A stretch of DNA of 64,000 bases from Phaeospirillum tilakii (GCF_042683125.1 NZ_JBHUIY010000009.1:1-64000), one strand, 5' to 3'; shown: positions 51,975-60,727, numbered from the stretch's first letter. Notes: generated by a model not told the origin, from the sequence alone. Translations and numbers: made by a program.

Positions 51975-52259
51975 TCAGCAGGTGGGACGGGGATGGAAAC
52001 CGGATCCGGCCGGCGGCTCGGCCGCCTCGACCGACAGGCGCGACACCCGCGCCGCCGGCGGGCCGACATGGCACGCGGCCACCATCGCCTCGACCGTGGC
52101 GGCCGGACCGGACAGCACGGCCTCGACCGTGCCGTCGGACCGGTTGCGCACCCAGCCGCACAGGGCCCGCTCGCCCGCCTGCTGGGCCAGCCAGCCGCGA
52201 AACCACACGCCCTGGACCCGGCCCTCGATCACCACGCGAACATGCTTGATTTCGGTCAT
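51975..52259 (-). CDS. acyP: Acylphosphatase
   Basis: A 94-residue enzyme that hydrolyses acyl phosphates. Catalytic Arg in GRVQGVWFRGWL and Asn in GWVRNRSDGTVEAV are both present; the ferredoxin-like fold length is normal. It may be co-transcribed with the glycosidase gene 11 bases downstream. Confidence 0.93.
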   Translation of the reverse strand: MTEIKHVRVVIEGRVQGVWFRGWLAQQAGERALCGWVRNRSDGTVEAVLSGPAATVEAMVAACHVGPPAARVSRLSVEAAEPPAGSGFHPRPTC

Positions 52260-52308
52260 GGCGGCGCTCCCGGTGACAGGAAATTAAACCACGCCGCCGC
52301 CGGCTTGG

Positions 52309-53697
52309 CTACAGCCGCCCGAGCAGCGCCCACCACAGGAAATCAAGCGGCAGCAGCACCAACAGGGTGACCAGGGCCAGGATCAGGCACAGATTGCGGG
52401 CCGGAGCGATCCGCTCGCCGCCGAGCTGGAGCGCCACCACCAGCGGCGCCGACTGATAGGGCAGGATCGGGTTGGAAAAGCCCAGCACCTGGGTCATCAG
52501 CACCGTCTCGACCGGCAGGCCGGAAGCCTCGGCCAGCCGCCCGGTCAGCGGCGTCAGCACCGCCGGCGCCCCCGGCAGGGTGGTGACCAGACTGACCAGG
52601 GTGGCGAGGATGGCGAGGCCGGCGAAATTGCCGACCGGATGGCCGGGCGCCAGCGGCAGCAGCGGGATCACCGCCTCGGCCAGCCGGTGGCCCAGCCCGG
52701 AGGAATCGACCAGCGCCCCCAGCCCCATGATCCCGGCGACGAACAGCATCGAGCCGTAATTGACCTTGCTGTTGAGGGCATGGCGATCGACCAGCCCGAT
52801 CCCCGGCAGCAGCAGCGCCACCGCCGCCGCCATGCTGACCCAGGCCGGGCTGACATGGTGGAGGAAGTCGGTCGCCCACAGCAGCAGGGCGGCGGCCAGC
52901 ACCAGCGACAGCACCCGCTCGTTGCGGCTGAAGGCGGCCGGCGCCGCCTCGGCCGCCTCGGGGCGCGGCGTGTCGGGCCACATCCGCACGATCAGCGCGA
53001 CCAGCACCAGGGTCTTGATCACCCCCAGCACCGGGAAATGCAGCAGCAGATACTCGCCATAGGTCGGCGTGGGATAGTGCAGCGTCTCGGCGGCGCCGAT
53101 CATCACCAGATTGGGGACGTTGGCGGGCAGGATGGCGAAAGTCGAGACGTGGCAGCCGAAGGCGGCGGCCAGCACCACCCCGAGATGGCCGTTGGAGCCG
53201 GGGCGAAACCCGGCCCGCGCCGCCAGCCCGACCGCGATCGGCATCAGCAGCACCGCCCGCCCCATCGACGAGGGCAGCAGGAAGCCGAGCGCGGTGCCGA
53301 CCAGGGCGACGCCGCCGATCAGGGCGCCGTAACTGCCGCCGAACAGCGAGCACAGCCGGCGGGCGATGCGGTCGCCGAGCCCGGTCTCCTTGACCGCCAC
53401 CCCCATCACCAGCCCGCCGAAGATCAGCCACAGCGCGGCGGATTCGAAGCCGACGAACACCACTCCGGGCGGGGCCGCCTTCAGCAGCATCGCGGCGGTG
53501 AAGAAGATCACCGCGGTGACCACCTCGGGGATCGCCCCGGTGGCCCACAGGCCAAGGCAGGCGATGGTCAGGGCCAGGGCGGTGCTTTCCCCGCCCGGCA
53601 GCGGCCGCAGCGCCAGCACCGCCGCGCCGAGAACCACCGCCATCCAGGCGATGACCGGACCGGCGGCCAATCCTCTCCACACCCTCATCGCGGCCAT
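52309..53697 (-). CDS. DASS-family anion:sodium symporter
   Basis: A 462-residue carrier with about eleven to twelve hydrophobic helices, of the divalent-anion symporter type (di- or tricarboxylates, sulfate). Seen: LGLWATGAIPEVVTA, LIFGGLVMGVAVKETGLGDRIA, GFLLPSSMGRAVLLMPI, and a second-half NPILPYQSAPLVV segment matching the SNT-like ion site region. ATG follows AGGAGG. The divergent GntR regulator suggests substrate-controlled expression. Confidence 0.87.
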   Translation of the reverse strand: MAAMRVWRGLAAGPVIAWMAVVLGAAVLALRPLPGGESTALALTIACLGLWATGAIPEVVTAVIFFTAAMLLKAAPPGVVFVGFESAALWLIFGGLVMGVAVKETGLGDRIARRLCSLFGGSYGALIGGVALVGTALGFLLPSSMGRAVLLMPIAVGLAARAGFRPGSNGHLGVVLAAAFGCHVSTFAILPANVPNLVMIGAAETLHYPTPTYGEYLLLHFPVLGVIKTLVLVALIVRMWPDTPRPEAAEAAPAAFSRNERVLSLVLAAALLLWATDFLHHVSPAWVSMAAAVALLLPGIGLVDRHALNSKVNYGSMLFVAGIMGLGALVDSSGLGHRLAEAVIPLLPLAPGHPVGNFAGLAILATLVSLVTTLPGAPAVLTPLTGRLAEASGLPVETVLMTQVLGFSNPILPYQSAPLVVALQLGGERIAPARNLCLILALVTLLVLLPLDFLWWALLGRL

Positions 53698-53712
53698 CGC
53701 CGCCTCCTGTCG

Positions 53713-53740
53713 TGTTTCATGTTACGTGTTACACTAAACA
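53713..53740. promoter_or_regulatory. Candidate GntR operator between carrier and regulator genes
   Basis: In the 118-base divergent gap an A+T-rich block has TGTTT (53713) and AAACA (53736-53740) as outer inverted halves and two direct TGTTAC units (53720-53725, 53727-53732). This is the only such block in the gap and is placed to control both genes. Confidence 0.4.
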
Positions 53741-53815
53741 GCTTGGCGCCCGACCGCAAGCTCAGGCAGGATCGGGGCCGTTTTCCCTCCCCCGCTTTTG
53801 TCCGCGAGGCCGACC

Positions 53816-54466
53816 GTGACTCTCAACCGTACCAAGCTGGCCGACCAGGCTTATGACGCGATTCGCGAGGATCTGCTGAGCGGGCGGCGCTTCCTGCCCG
53901 GCGACAAGATCAGCGTCGAGGAATTGTCGCGCGGCCTGGGGGTCAGCCGCTCGCCGGTGTGGTCGGCGATCGCCCGGCTGGAGGCTGAGGGGATGGTCGA
54001 GGTGCGGCCGCGCCAGGGGGTGTTCTTCATCGGCTTCGACATCAAGCGGCTGCGCGAGATCTTCACCGTCCGCGCCGCGCTGGAGGGCCTCGCCGCCCGC
54101 CTCGCCGCCCAGCGCGCCACCCCGGACGAGATCGCCGAACTGGAACGCTCGATCGCCCACCAGCGCGACCTGATCCAGCAGGGCGAGATCGAGGCCTATA
54201 CCCTTGAGGCCAATCGATTCCATACCCGCCTGACCGAACTGGGCGGCAACGCCACCCTGACCGAGCTGGTGGCGGGATTGTGGACCCGCAGCACCGCGAT
54301 GTGCCTGCGCCGCAACCGCAAGGGCGGCGATTTCGACGAACGTACCGACGAACATGTCGAAATGGTCGCGGCGGTCGCCCGCCACGATTCCGACGCCGCC
54401 GAGGCGATCACCCGCCACCACATCCACCGCCTCGCCGGCTCGATACGCGACGGGGATCTGGACTGA
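53816..54466 (+). CDS. GntR/FadR-family transcriptional regulator
   Basis: A 216-residue regulator: winged helix at residues about 5-75 (QAYDAIREDLLSGR, LGVSRSPVWSAIARLEAEG, VRPRQGVFF) and a C-terminal FCD ligand domain (LREIFTVRAALEGLAARLAA, NRFHTRLTELGGN, EHVEMVAAVARHD) with His residues placed for metal or ligand binding. GTG 53816 is chosen for GAGG seven bases upstream; a TTG at 53798 is an alternative. Likely controls the divergent DASS carrier in response to its substrate. Confidence 0.88.
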   Translation: MTLNRTKLADQAYDAIREDLLSGRRFLPGDKISVEELSRGLGVSRSPVWSAIARLEAEGMVEVRPRQGVFFIGFDIKRLREIFTVRAALEGLAARLAAQRATPDEIAELERSIAHQRDLIQQGEIEAYTLEANRFHTRLTELGGNATLTELVAGLWTRSTAMCLRRNRKGGDFDERTDEHVEMVAAVARHDSDAAEAITRHHIHRLAGSIRDGDLD

Positions 54467-54467
54467 C

Positions 54468-55078
54468 GCGGGCTCCGCCCGCACCCGCCAAGGGCCGCAA
54501 GGCCCTTGGAACCCATTGGTTTTCAAGCACGAGGGCCGCCATGCTTATACGGTCTGCCGACATCGGGGATATGAAGTCGATCTGGCGGATCCTGAGCCCG
54601 ACCATCCAGGCCGGCGAAACCTACGCCCTCGATCGGGACATGAGCGAGCGGGACGCCCTGGCCTATTGGCTGGGCGCTGATCGGGAAACCTTCGTCGCCG
54701 AACAGGGCGGCGAAATCGTCGGCACCTATTATCTGCGTCCCAATCAGGCGGGGGGCGGAAAACACATCTGCAATTGCGGCTACATGACTGCGCCCGCCGC
54801 CACCGGTCGCGGTGTGGCTCGCGCGATGTGTGCGCATTCGCTGCATCACGCGAGAAAGTGCGGGTTCCGCGGGATGCAGTTCAATTTCGTCGTCAGCACC
54901 AACCTCCGGGCCGTGGCGTTATGGCAATCTTTCGGTTTCGAGATTGTCGGCCGCTTGCCTCAGGTATTTCACCATCCTGGACTCGGCTATGTCGATGCCT
55001 TGGTGATGTTTCGAACTCTTGTTGAGATCGAGGGGATCCAAGGGCCTGTGGCCCTTGGCGGGCATGGGCAGCGCCCAT
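54468..55078. mobile_element. Pair of inverted repeat arms bracketing an acetyltransferase gene
   Basis: A left arm (54468-54514: GCGGGCTCCGCCCGC, CCAAGGGCC/GGCCCTTGG, GGAACCC) and a right arm (55032-55078: GGGATCC, inner hairpin with loop TG, GGCGGGC, ATGGGCAGCGCCCAT) enclose one GNAT gene where other copies have a 70-base core. The bases next to the arms (ACCCATTG; ATCGAGGGGATCC) match core ends of copies at 14506 and 30621. This looks like a repeat element carrying a gene, though no transposase is present. Confidence 0.6.
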
Positions 55079-55080
55079 GA
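54541..55080 (+). CDS. GNAT-family N-acetyltransferase
   Basis: A 179-residue GNAT protein: N-terminal IRSADIGDMKSIWRIL, EIVGTYYLRPNQ, the acetyl-CoA loop region APAATGRGVARAMCAHSLHHAR, and FVVSTNLRAVALWQSFGFEIVGRLP. It should acetylate a small molecule or protein amine; substrate unknown. The last 17 residues (from IEGIQGPVALGG) and the stop are coded by the right repeat arm, so the native C terminus may have been replaced. Base use is visibly more A+T-rich than in neighbours, especially in the last third, which suggests transfer. Confidence 0.85.
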   Translation: MLIRSADIGDMKSIWRILSPTIQAGETYALDRDMSERDALAYWLGADRETFVAEQGGEIVGTYYLRPNQAGGGKHICNCGYMTAPAATGRGVARAMCAHSLHHARKCGFRGMQFNFVVSTNLRAVALWQSFGFEIVGRLPQVFHHPGLGYVDALVMFRTLVEIEGIQGPVALGGHGQRP

Positions 55081-55107
55081 AAAAGCGCGGGCCGGAGGCC
55101 CGCGCTC
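55081..55107 (-). terminator. Rho-independent terminator of lolCD
   Basis: On the minus strand AGCGCGGGCC (55107-55098) pairs perfectly with GGCCCGCGCT (55094-55085) around loop TCC and is followed by TTTTTC. It lies 25 bases past the lolD stop. Confidence 0.88.
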
Positions 55108-55131
55108 ACTCACACGAACAATGCTTGAAGA

Positions 55132-55821
55132 TCAGACCTCTACCAGCACGCCTTCGCGCAGGGTGACGGCGCGGTCCATCCGGCGGGCCAGTTCGGGGTT
55201 ATGGGTGGCGATCAGGGCGGCGACGCCGCTGCCGCGCACCACGCCGAGCAGTTCGGCGAACACCGTTTCGGCGGTATGGGGATCGAGGTTGCCGGTCGGT
55301 TCGTCGGCCAGCAGCACCTTGGGGGCGTTGGCGAGGGCGCGGCAGATCGCCACCCGCTGCTGTTCGCCGCCGGAGAGCTGGCCGGGGCGGTGTTCGGCGC
55401 GGGCGGCGAGGCCGACCCGGTCGAGCAGGCCGAGAGCACGGGCGCGGGCCGAGCGGCGGCTGGCCCCGGCGATCATCTGCGGCAGGATCACGTTCTCGAC
55501 CGCCGAGAATTCCGGCAACAGGTGGTGGTACTGGTAGACGAAGCCGAGATGGAGCCGGCGCAGCCGGGTGCGCTCGCCCTCGGACAGGTCGCCGGCGGCG
55601 GTGCCGGCGAGGTGGATCTCGCCTTCATCCGGACGTTCGAGCAGACCGGCGATGTGCAGCAGGGTCGATTTGCCGGCGCCCGAGGGGCCGACCAGGGCAA
55701 CGATCTCGCCGGACCGCAGGGTCAGATCGACCCCGTTCAGCACCGCCAGGGTTTCCTTGCCCTGGGCGAAGCGGCGGCGGATGCCGGACAGGCGCAGCCC
55801 CTCGCTGATGGCCTCACTCAT
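55132..55821 (-). CDS. lolD: Lipoprotein-release ABC transporter ATPase LolD
   Basis: A 229-residue ABC ATPase that powers release of lipoproteins from the inner membrane to LolA. Walker A GPSGAGKST, the LolD-type YQYHHLLPEFSAVENV, signature LSGGEQQR, Walker B VLLADEPTGNLD and the switch His in ATHNPEL are present. The start overlaps the lolC stop by eight bases. A terminator follows. Confidence 0.95.
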   Translation of the reverse strand: MSEAISEGLRLSGIRRRFAQGKETLAVLNGVDLTLRSGEIVALVGPSGAGKSTLLHIAGLLERPDEGEIHLAGTAAGDLSEGERTRLRRLHLGFVYQYHHLLPEFSAVENVILPQMIAGASRRSARARALGLLDRVGLAARAEHRPGQLSGGEQQRVAICRALANAPKVLLADEPTGNLDPHTAETVFAELLGVVRGSGVAALIATHNPELARRMDRAVTLREGVLVEV

Positions 55822-57058
55822 AGCGCAACGCCTCCACCGGATCGAGCCGCGCCGCCCGCCAGGACGGGTAGATGGTGGCGGCGAACGACAGGCCAAGCGC
55901 CATCGCCACCACCGTCGCCACCTCGCCGGGTTCGACCCGGGCCGGCAATTGGGTCAGGAAATAGATCTCGGCGGCGAACAGGTCGCGGCCGATGATCGAC
56001 TGGATGAACTGGCGGATCTGCTCGATATGGGTGGCGAACCACACCCCGAGCAGGGTGCCGAACAGGGTGCCGGCCACCCCGACCGAGGCGCCGGACAGGA
56101 AGAAGATCCGCATGATCATCCCCCGCGTCGCCCCCATCGTGCGCAGGATGGCGATGTCGCGCCCCTTGTCCTTCACCAGCATGATCAGGCTGGAGATGAT
56201 GTTGAACGCCGCCACCAGGATGATCAGGGTCAGGATCAGGAACATCACATTGCGTTCGACCTGGACCGCGTTGAAGAAATTGGCGTTCGATTGCTGCCAG
56301 TCATAGATCCGGGCCTGACCGCCGGTGATCTGGAACAGGTCGCCGCGCAGGGCCGGCACCCGGTCGGGATCGTCGAGGAACACCTCGATCTGCGACACCG
56401 CGCCGGGCAGGCGGAAATAGGTCTGGGCGGCGGCCAGCGGCATGAAGATGAAGGCCGAATCATATTCGAACATGCCGACATTGAAGGTGCCGACCACCCG
56501 GTAGCCGCGCATCCGCGGCACGGTGCCGAAGGCGGTGGCGTTGCCCTTGGGCGAGATGATCGAGACGGTGTCGCCGATCGTCACCCCCAGCTTTTCCGCC
56601 AGCCGCGAGCCCAGCACCACCGCGTCGTCGCCGCTGAAGGCGGCGGGATCGCCGCGCCAGTGGGCGCTGAAGATCGGCCGGGCCAGCAGGTCCTCGGGGG
56701 CGACGCCGCGCACCATCGCCCCGGTGCCGCCGGCGGGCGAGGTGGCGAACACCTGCCCCTCGACGGTGGGGATCGCCATCGTCACCCCGGTCAGGTTGCG
56801 GATGCGCTGGGCCAGCGATTCATAGCCGGTCAGCGCCCCGTCGGCGGCATAGACCCCGACATGCCCGTTGATGCCGAGGATCCGCGACAGCAATTCGTGG
56901 CGGAACCCGTTCATCACCGCCATCACCACGATCAGGGTGGCGACGCCGAGACCGATGCCGGCCAGCGAAAAGCCGGCGATCACCGAAATGAACCCTTCCC
57001 GCCGCCGCGCCCGCAGATAGCGGAAGGCCACCATCCGTTCGAAGGAACCGAAGATCAT
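55814..57058 (-). CDS. lolC: Lipoprotein-release ABC transporter permease LolC/E
   Basis: A 414-residue permease with one N-terminal membrane helix (SVIAGFSLAGIGLGVATLIVVMAVM), a large periplasmic domain (about 50-270) and three C-terminal helices (LILTLIILVAAFNIISSLIMLV onward). The N-terminal FERMVAFRYLRARRREGFISVI is characteristic. One LolC/E-type gene with one lolD is the usual alphaproteobacterial set, forming a homodimer in place of LolC-LolE. A repeat arm separates it from proS upstream on the same strand. Confidence 0.94.
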   Translation of the reverse strand: MIFGSFERMVAFRYLRARRREGFISVIAGFSLAGIGLGVATLIVVMAVMNGFRHELLSRILGINGHVGVYAADGALTGYESLAQRIRNLTGVTMAIPTVEGQVFATSPAGGTGAMVRGVAPEDLLARPIFSAHWRGDPAAFSGDDAVVLGSRLAEKLGVTIGDTVSIISPKGNATAFGTVPRMRGYRVVGTFNVGMFEYDSAFIFMPLAAAQTYFRLPGAVSQIEVFLDDPDRVPALRGDLFQITGGQARIYDWQQSNANFFNAVQVERNVMFLILTLIILVAAFNIISSLIMLVKDKGRDIAILRTMGATRGMIMRIFFLSGASVGVAGTLFGTLLGVWFATHIEQIRQFIQSIIGRDLFAAEIYFLTQLPARVEPGEVATVVAMALGLSFAATIYPSWRAARLDPVEALRYE

Positions 57059-57091
57059 GCCGTCATCCCATTGCGTTGCCGGCGAATCGCC

Positions 57092-57138
57092 GGGGTCCAG
57101 GGGCCTTGCGGCCCCTGGCGGGCGTGGGCGGAGCCCAC
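57092..57138. repeat. Single right arm of the hairpin repeat
   Basis: GGGGTCC, inner hairpin CAGGGGCC/GGCCCCTG with loop TTGC, GGCGGGC, then outer hairpin GTGGGCGGAGCCCAC. The inner stem has C-G where most copies have A-T, with the partner base changed to match. It lies between proS and lolC, both on the minus strand. Confidence 0.75.
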
Positions 57139-57148
57139 CAGATCGGCG

Positions 57149-58438
57149 TCAGCCGAACAGCCGGGCCAGCGCGGATTCGGCCGACAGCTCGACCTTTTCG
57201 CCGCTGGCGCGGTTCTTCAGCTCGACCAGCCCGGCGGCGACGCCCTTCGGCCCGACCACCAGCTGCCAGGGCAGACCGATCAGGTCCATGTCGGCGAACT
57301 TGACCCCGGCCCGCTCGTCGCGGTCGTCATAAAGACACTCCCGCCCGCCGGCCGTCAGCTTGGCGTAGAGATCCTCGCACACCGCGTCGCAGGCGGCGTC
57401 GCCGCTCTTGAGGTTGATCAGCCCGACCTTGAACGGCGCGACGCTGTCCGGCCAGATGATGCCGCGCTCGTCGTGATAGGCCTCGATGATCGCGCCGACC
57501 AGCCGCGACACGCCGATGCCGTAGGAGCCCATCTCGACCGGAATGGCATCGCCGTTCGGCCCCTGGACCACCGCGTTCATCGGCTTGGAATATTTGGTGC
57601 CGAAATAGAAGATGTGGCCGACCTCGATGCCGCGCGCCTCGCGCAGGCGCTCGGCCGGCGGCACGCCGGGGGCGTTGGGGTCGTGCTTCTCGTCGGTGAC
57701 GGCATAGAGCCGGTCGAGCGCGGCGAGATCGATCTCGCCCTTCGCCGCCAGTTCCTCGTAGGCGACGTCGTAGAACACGCCGCTTTCACCGGTTTCGGCG
57801 AGGATGTGGAATTCGTGGGTGAGGTTGCCGCCGATCGCCCCGGAATCCGCCCGCATCGGAATCGCGGTCAGGCCCATCCGCTTGAAGGTCTTGAGATAGG
57901 CGGTGAACATCGCCTCGTAAGACCGCTTGGCGCCTTCGAAATCCAGATCGAACGAATAGGAATCCTTCATCAGGAACTCGCGCCCGCGCATCACGCCGAA
58001 GCGCGGCCGCACCTCGTCGCGGAACTTCCACTGGATGTGGTAGAGGGTCTTGGGCAGGTCGCGGTAGCTCTTGACGTTGTCGCGGAAGACCTGGGTGATC
58101 AGTTCCTCGTTGGTCGGGCCGTAGAGCATCTCGCGGTCGTGGCGGTCGCGGATGCGCAGCATCTCCTTGCCATAGGCGTCATAGCGGCCGCTTTCCCGCC
58201 AGATGTCGGCCGACTGGATGGTCGGCATCAGCAGTTCCTGGGCGCCGGCGGCGTCCTGCTCCTCGCGCACGATCCGCTCGATGTTGCGCAGCACCCGGAG
58301 CCCGAGCGGCAGCCAGGTATAGATGCCGGCGGCCGACTGACGGATCATCCCGGCCCGCAGCATCAGCCGGTGCGAGGCGATCTGGGCCTCGGACGGCGTC
58401 TCCTTGAGGGTCGGCAGGAAATAGCTGGAACGACGCAT
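57149..58438 (-). CDS. proS: Proline-tRNA ligase, short form
   Basis: A 429-residue class II tRNA synthetase. Seen: RQSAAGIYTWLPLGLRVLRNIE, the motif 2 region FRDEVRPRFGVMRGREFLMKDSYSF-like loop (RFGVMRGREFLMKD), and motif 3 MGSYGIGVSRLVGAIIE. The bacterial editing insert of about 180 residues between motifs 2 and 3 is missing, as in other alphaproteobacteria, so Ala-tRNA(Pro) editing must come from a separate protein. ATG 58438 follows AGAGGA; the longer open frame upstream is not family-like. Confidence 0.95.
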   Translation of the reverse strand: MRRSSYFLPTLKETPSEAQIASHRLMLRAGMIRQSAAGIYTWLPLGLRVLRNIERIVREEQDAAGAQELLMPTIQSADIWRESGRYDAYGKEMLRIRDRHDREMLYGPTNEELITQVFRDNVKSYRDLPKTLYHIQWKFRDEVRPRFGVMRGREFLMKDSYSFDLDFEGAKRSYEAMFTAYLKTFKRMGLTAIPMRADSGAIGGNLTHEFHILAETGESGVFYDVAYEELAAKGEIDLAALDRLYAVTDEKHDPNAPGVPPAERLREARGIEVGHIFYFGTKYSKPMNAVVQGPNGDAIPVEMGSYGIGVSRLVGAIIEAYHDERGIIWPDSVAPFKVGLINLKSGDAACDAVCEDLYAKLTAGGRECLYDDRDERAGVKFADMDLIGLPWQLVVGPKGVAAGLVELKNRASGEKVELSAESALARLFG

Positions 58439-58562
58439 GACGGTCCTCTGGTATTCGGGAAAGGCGGGAAAGCCGGGACTGTAGCCCGGATTGCCCGGAC
58501 TGTCACGGCTCCGCCGCCGCCCCAATGCCGGGGGCAGACATGCCCCGCCGGCGGGGCCCCGG

Positions 58563-59045
58563 TCAGCGCGCGCCGCGTTGGGCGCAGGCCTCGGCCAGGG
58601 CGCGCTGGTCGTCGCCGATCATCGGCTGGTCGTTGTAGGTGAAGCTGTTGGTACGGAAATCATATTTGACCACGCCGATGGTGGTGTCGCTGCGCTCGAA
58701 CGCCTTGCCGAGACCGCGGGTGACGTCGGTACCGGCCATGTTCTTGCGGTAATTGATCGGGTTGATCCGGAGCGGGATTTCCAGCGTTTCCGGCACCACC
58801 CGGCGGGCGAAATCGGCGGCGGCGGGGTCGAGGTCGGCCGGGGCCACCTTGCGCCCGCGCACATCGACTCCCGGCTGATAGGCAACGTCGGCGTCGGGGA
58901 CATGGCGAACCAGCCGGGCGCAATCCTGGCGGCTGATCGTCACGGTCTGAAGCGCCCCCGGCCCCTCGGCCCAGGCCGGCGGGGCGAGGATCGCCGCCGC
59001 CAGCAGGGCGGCGCGAAACAACGGCAACGGGAAATGGCGGGCCAT
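58563..59045 (-). CDS. Secreted protein of unknown function
   Basis: A 160-residue protein with a signal peptide (LFRAALLAAAILAPPAWAEG, cleavage likely after AWA). The mature part (VTISRQDCARLVRHVPDADVAYQPGVD in two halves, INPINYRKNMAGTDV, VGVVKYDFRTNSFTYN-like end) has one Cys and no family I can name. ATG follows AGGAGACC. It lies 124 bases upstream of proS on the same strand and may share its transcript. Confidence 0.75.
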   Translation of the reverse strand: MARHFPLPLFRAALLAAAILAPPAWAEGPGALQTVTISRQDCARLVRHVPDADVAYQPGVDVRGRKVAPADLDPAAADFARRVVPETLEIPLRINPINYRKNMAGTDVTRGLGKAFERSDTTIGVVKYDFRTNSFTYNDQPMIGDDQRALAEACAQRGAR

Positions 59046-59441
59046 GGGGGGGGTCTCCTGTTCCTGCCGCCGGCCAGAGTGCGCCCGCCCCGCTCCCCGC
59101 GCAAGACCGAAGCGGCCTTCCTTTGCGTCCGTTGCCTTTCCGACCGCCCCGCCGCAACAAGCCCACAAAAATCAGGGTGACAGGCACAACAAAATTGCGT
59201 ACTCTCCCCCTACAAGCCCGGGCAACGGGAACGACCTTCAAGACGACGACCAGCCTCTTGACGCGGCTCCGGAGTCAGGAGGATGCCCCCTAAACGGTGG
59301 AACCAGGAAAAGCGGCGGGACCGGTGACGGTTCCGCCGCAACCGTTTTCGCCCAACCGCCACGGCAACACCGCCCCTTGCCATGTCCGCCGCCCGCTCCG
59401 AAGATGCGCCCGGCCACGCCACAGGAGGGGGAGCGGACGGC
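59046..59441. other. 396-base divergent gap
   Basis: Separates the secreted-protein gene (-) from the citrate-type symporter gene (+). It contains GGTGACAGGCAC (59177-59188), a short quasi-palindrome, an A+T-richer stretch at about 59166-59205 that could hold promoters, and the hairpin at 59312. The frame of the symporter is open back to an ATG at 59382 without a ribosome site. No other gene is seen. Confidence 0.45.
59312..59339 (+). promoter_or_regulatory. Stable hairpin with GTGA loop before symporter gene
   Basis: GCGGCGGGACCG (59312-59323) pairs with CGGTTCCGCCGC (59328-59339), one G-T wobble, around a GTGA loop, which is a GNRA tetraloop in RNA. CCGTTTTCG follows. It may be an attenuator or 5' leader element of the symporter gene at 59442. 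Confidence 0.4.
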
Positions 59442-60713
59442 ATGACGGCGGCGACGGGGCTGCGGGCGAAGATCTGGCGGGTGGTCCAGGTCGCCAGCGG
59501 CAATTTCCTCGAAATGTACGATTTCATGGTGTTCGGCTATTACGCCGGGGCGATCGGCCGGGCCTTCTTCCCCGCCGACAGCGAGTTCGCCTCGTTGATG
59601 CTGACGCTGATGACCTTCGGCGCCGGGTTCCTGATGCGGCCGCTGGGGGCGATCGTGCTGGGGGCCTATATCGACCATCACGGCCGCCGCGCCGGACTGC
59701 TGCTGACGCTGGCGCTGATGGCGCTCGGGATGGTGCTGATCTCCGCCTTGCCCGGCTATGCCACCCTCGGCCTGTTCGCCCCGCTGCTGGTGGTGCTGGG
59801 CCGGCTGTTGCAGGGCTTCTCGGCCGGGGTCGAGCTGGGCGGAGTCTCGGTCTACCTGTCCGAGATCGCGCCGCCCGGCCAGCGCGGCCTCTACGTGGCG
59901 TGGCAGTCGGCCAGCCTCAATCTGGCGGTGGTGGCGGCGGCGGCGATCGGGGTGGCGCTGCATTCGGCCCTGCCGCTGGCCGAGGTCGAGGCCTGGGGCT
60001 GGCGGATTCCGATGCTGATCGGCTGCCTGATCATCCCGGCCCTGCTGCTGCTGCGGCGCGGCCTGACCGAGACCGAGGCCTTCGCCGCCCGCCGCCACCA
60101 CCCCACCGTGCGCGACATCCTGCGCGGGGTGGCGACCCACTGGCGGATCATCCTGCTCGGCATGCTGATGGTGACGATCAGCAACGCGGCGTTCTATCTG
60201 CTGACCGCCTACACCCCGACCTTCGGCAGCGCGGTGCTGCATCTGTCGAGCCGCGACGCCCTGCTGGTGACCCTGTGCGTCGGGATCACCAACGTGGTGT
60301 GCGTCCCGCTCGGCGGCGCCCTGTCCGACCGGGTCGGCCGCCGCCCGGTGATGCTGGCCGCCGCCGGGTTGATCCTGCTGGCCGCCTATCCGCTGCTGTC
60401 CTGGCTGGCGGCGGCGCCGTCGCTGACCCGGATGCTGGAGGTTGAGGAAACACTGGCGGTGCTCTATGCCCTCTATAATGGGGCGATGATCGTCCATGTC
60501 ACCGAGATCATGCCGTTCGAGGTCCGCACCGCCGGCTTCTCGCTGGCCTACAGCCTGTCGCAGACCCTGTTCGGTGGCTTCACCCCGGCGATCTGCACCT
60601 ACCTGATCCATGTCAGCGGCAATCCGGCGATCCCGGGGGCGTGGCTGTCCTTCGCCGCCCTGCTGGCGATCGGCGCGTTGCTGGCCTTTCCGCGCTTCAA
60701 GCTTCAACCTTGA
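59442..60713 (+). CDS. MFS citrate/tricarballylate:H+ symporter (CitA/TcuC-like)
   Basis: A 423-residue carrier with twelve helices. Much of the length follows Salmonella CitA/TcuC as I recall it: SGNFLEMYDFMVFGYYAGAI, AFFPADSEFASLMLT, GFLMRPLGAIVLGAYIDHHG, LLQGFSAGVELGGVSVYLSE, and MYNGAM-like LYNGAMIVHVTEIMP. It should import citrate or a related tricarboxylate with protons. ATG 59442 is chosen because AGGAGGGGGAG precedes it; ATG 59382 lacks such a site. Repeat copy 4 follows the stop. Confidence 0.88.
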   Translation: MTAATGLRAKIWRVVQVASGNFLEMYDFMVFGYYAGAIGRAFFPADSEFASLMLTLMTFGAGFLMRPLGAIVLGAYIDHHGRRAGLLLTLALMALGMVLISALPGYATLGLFAPLLVVLGRLLQGFSAGVELGGVSVYLSEIAPPGQRGLYVAWQSASLNLAVVAAAAIGVALHSALPLAEVEAWGWRIPMLIGCLIIPALLLLRRGLTETEAFAARRHHPTVRDILRGVATHWRIILLGMLMVTISNAAFYLLTAYTPTFGSAVLHLSSRDALLVTLCVGITNVVCVPLGGALSDRVGRRPVMLAAAGLILLAAYPLLSWLAAAPSLTRMLEVEETLAVLYALYNGAMIVHVTEIMPFEVRTAGFSLAYSLSQTLFGGFTPAICTYLIHVSGNPAIPGAWLSFAALLAIGALLAFPRFKLQP

Positions 60714-60727
60714 GGTATCAACTGTTC

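Noticed and set aside
59177..59188. GGTGACAGGCAC as part of a RAYT/REP element
   Set aside because: Only one copy, incomplete palindrome and no RAYT gene seen; not enough to call.
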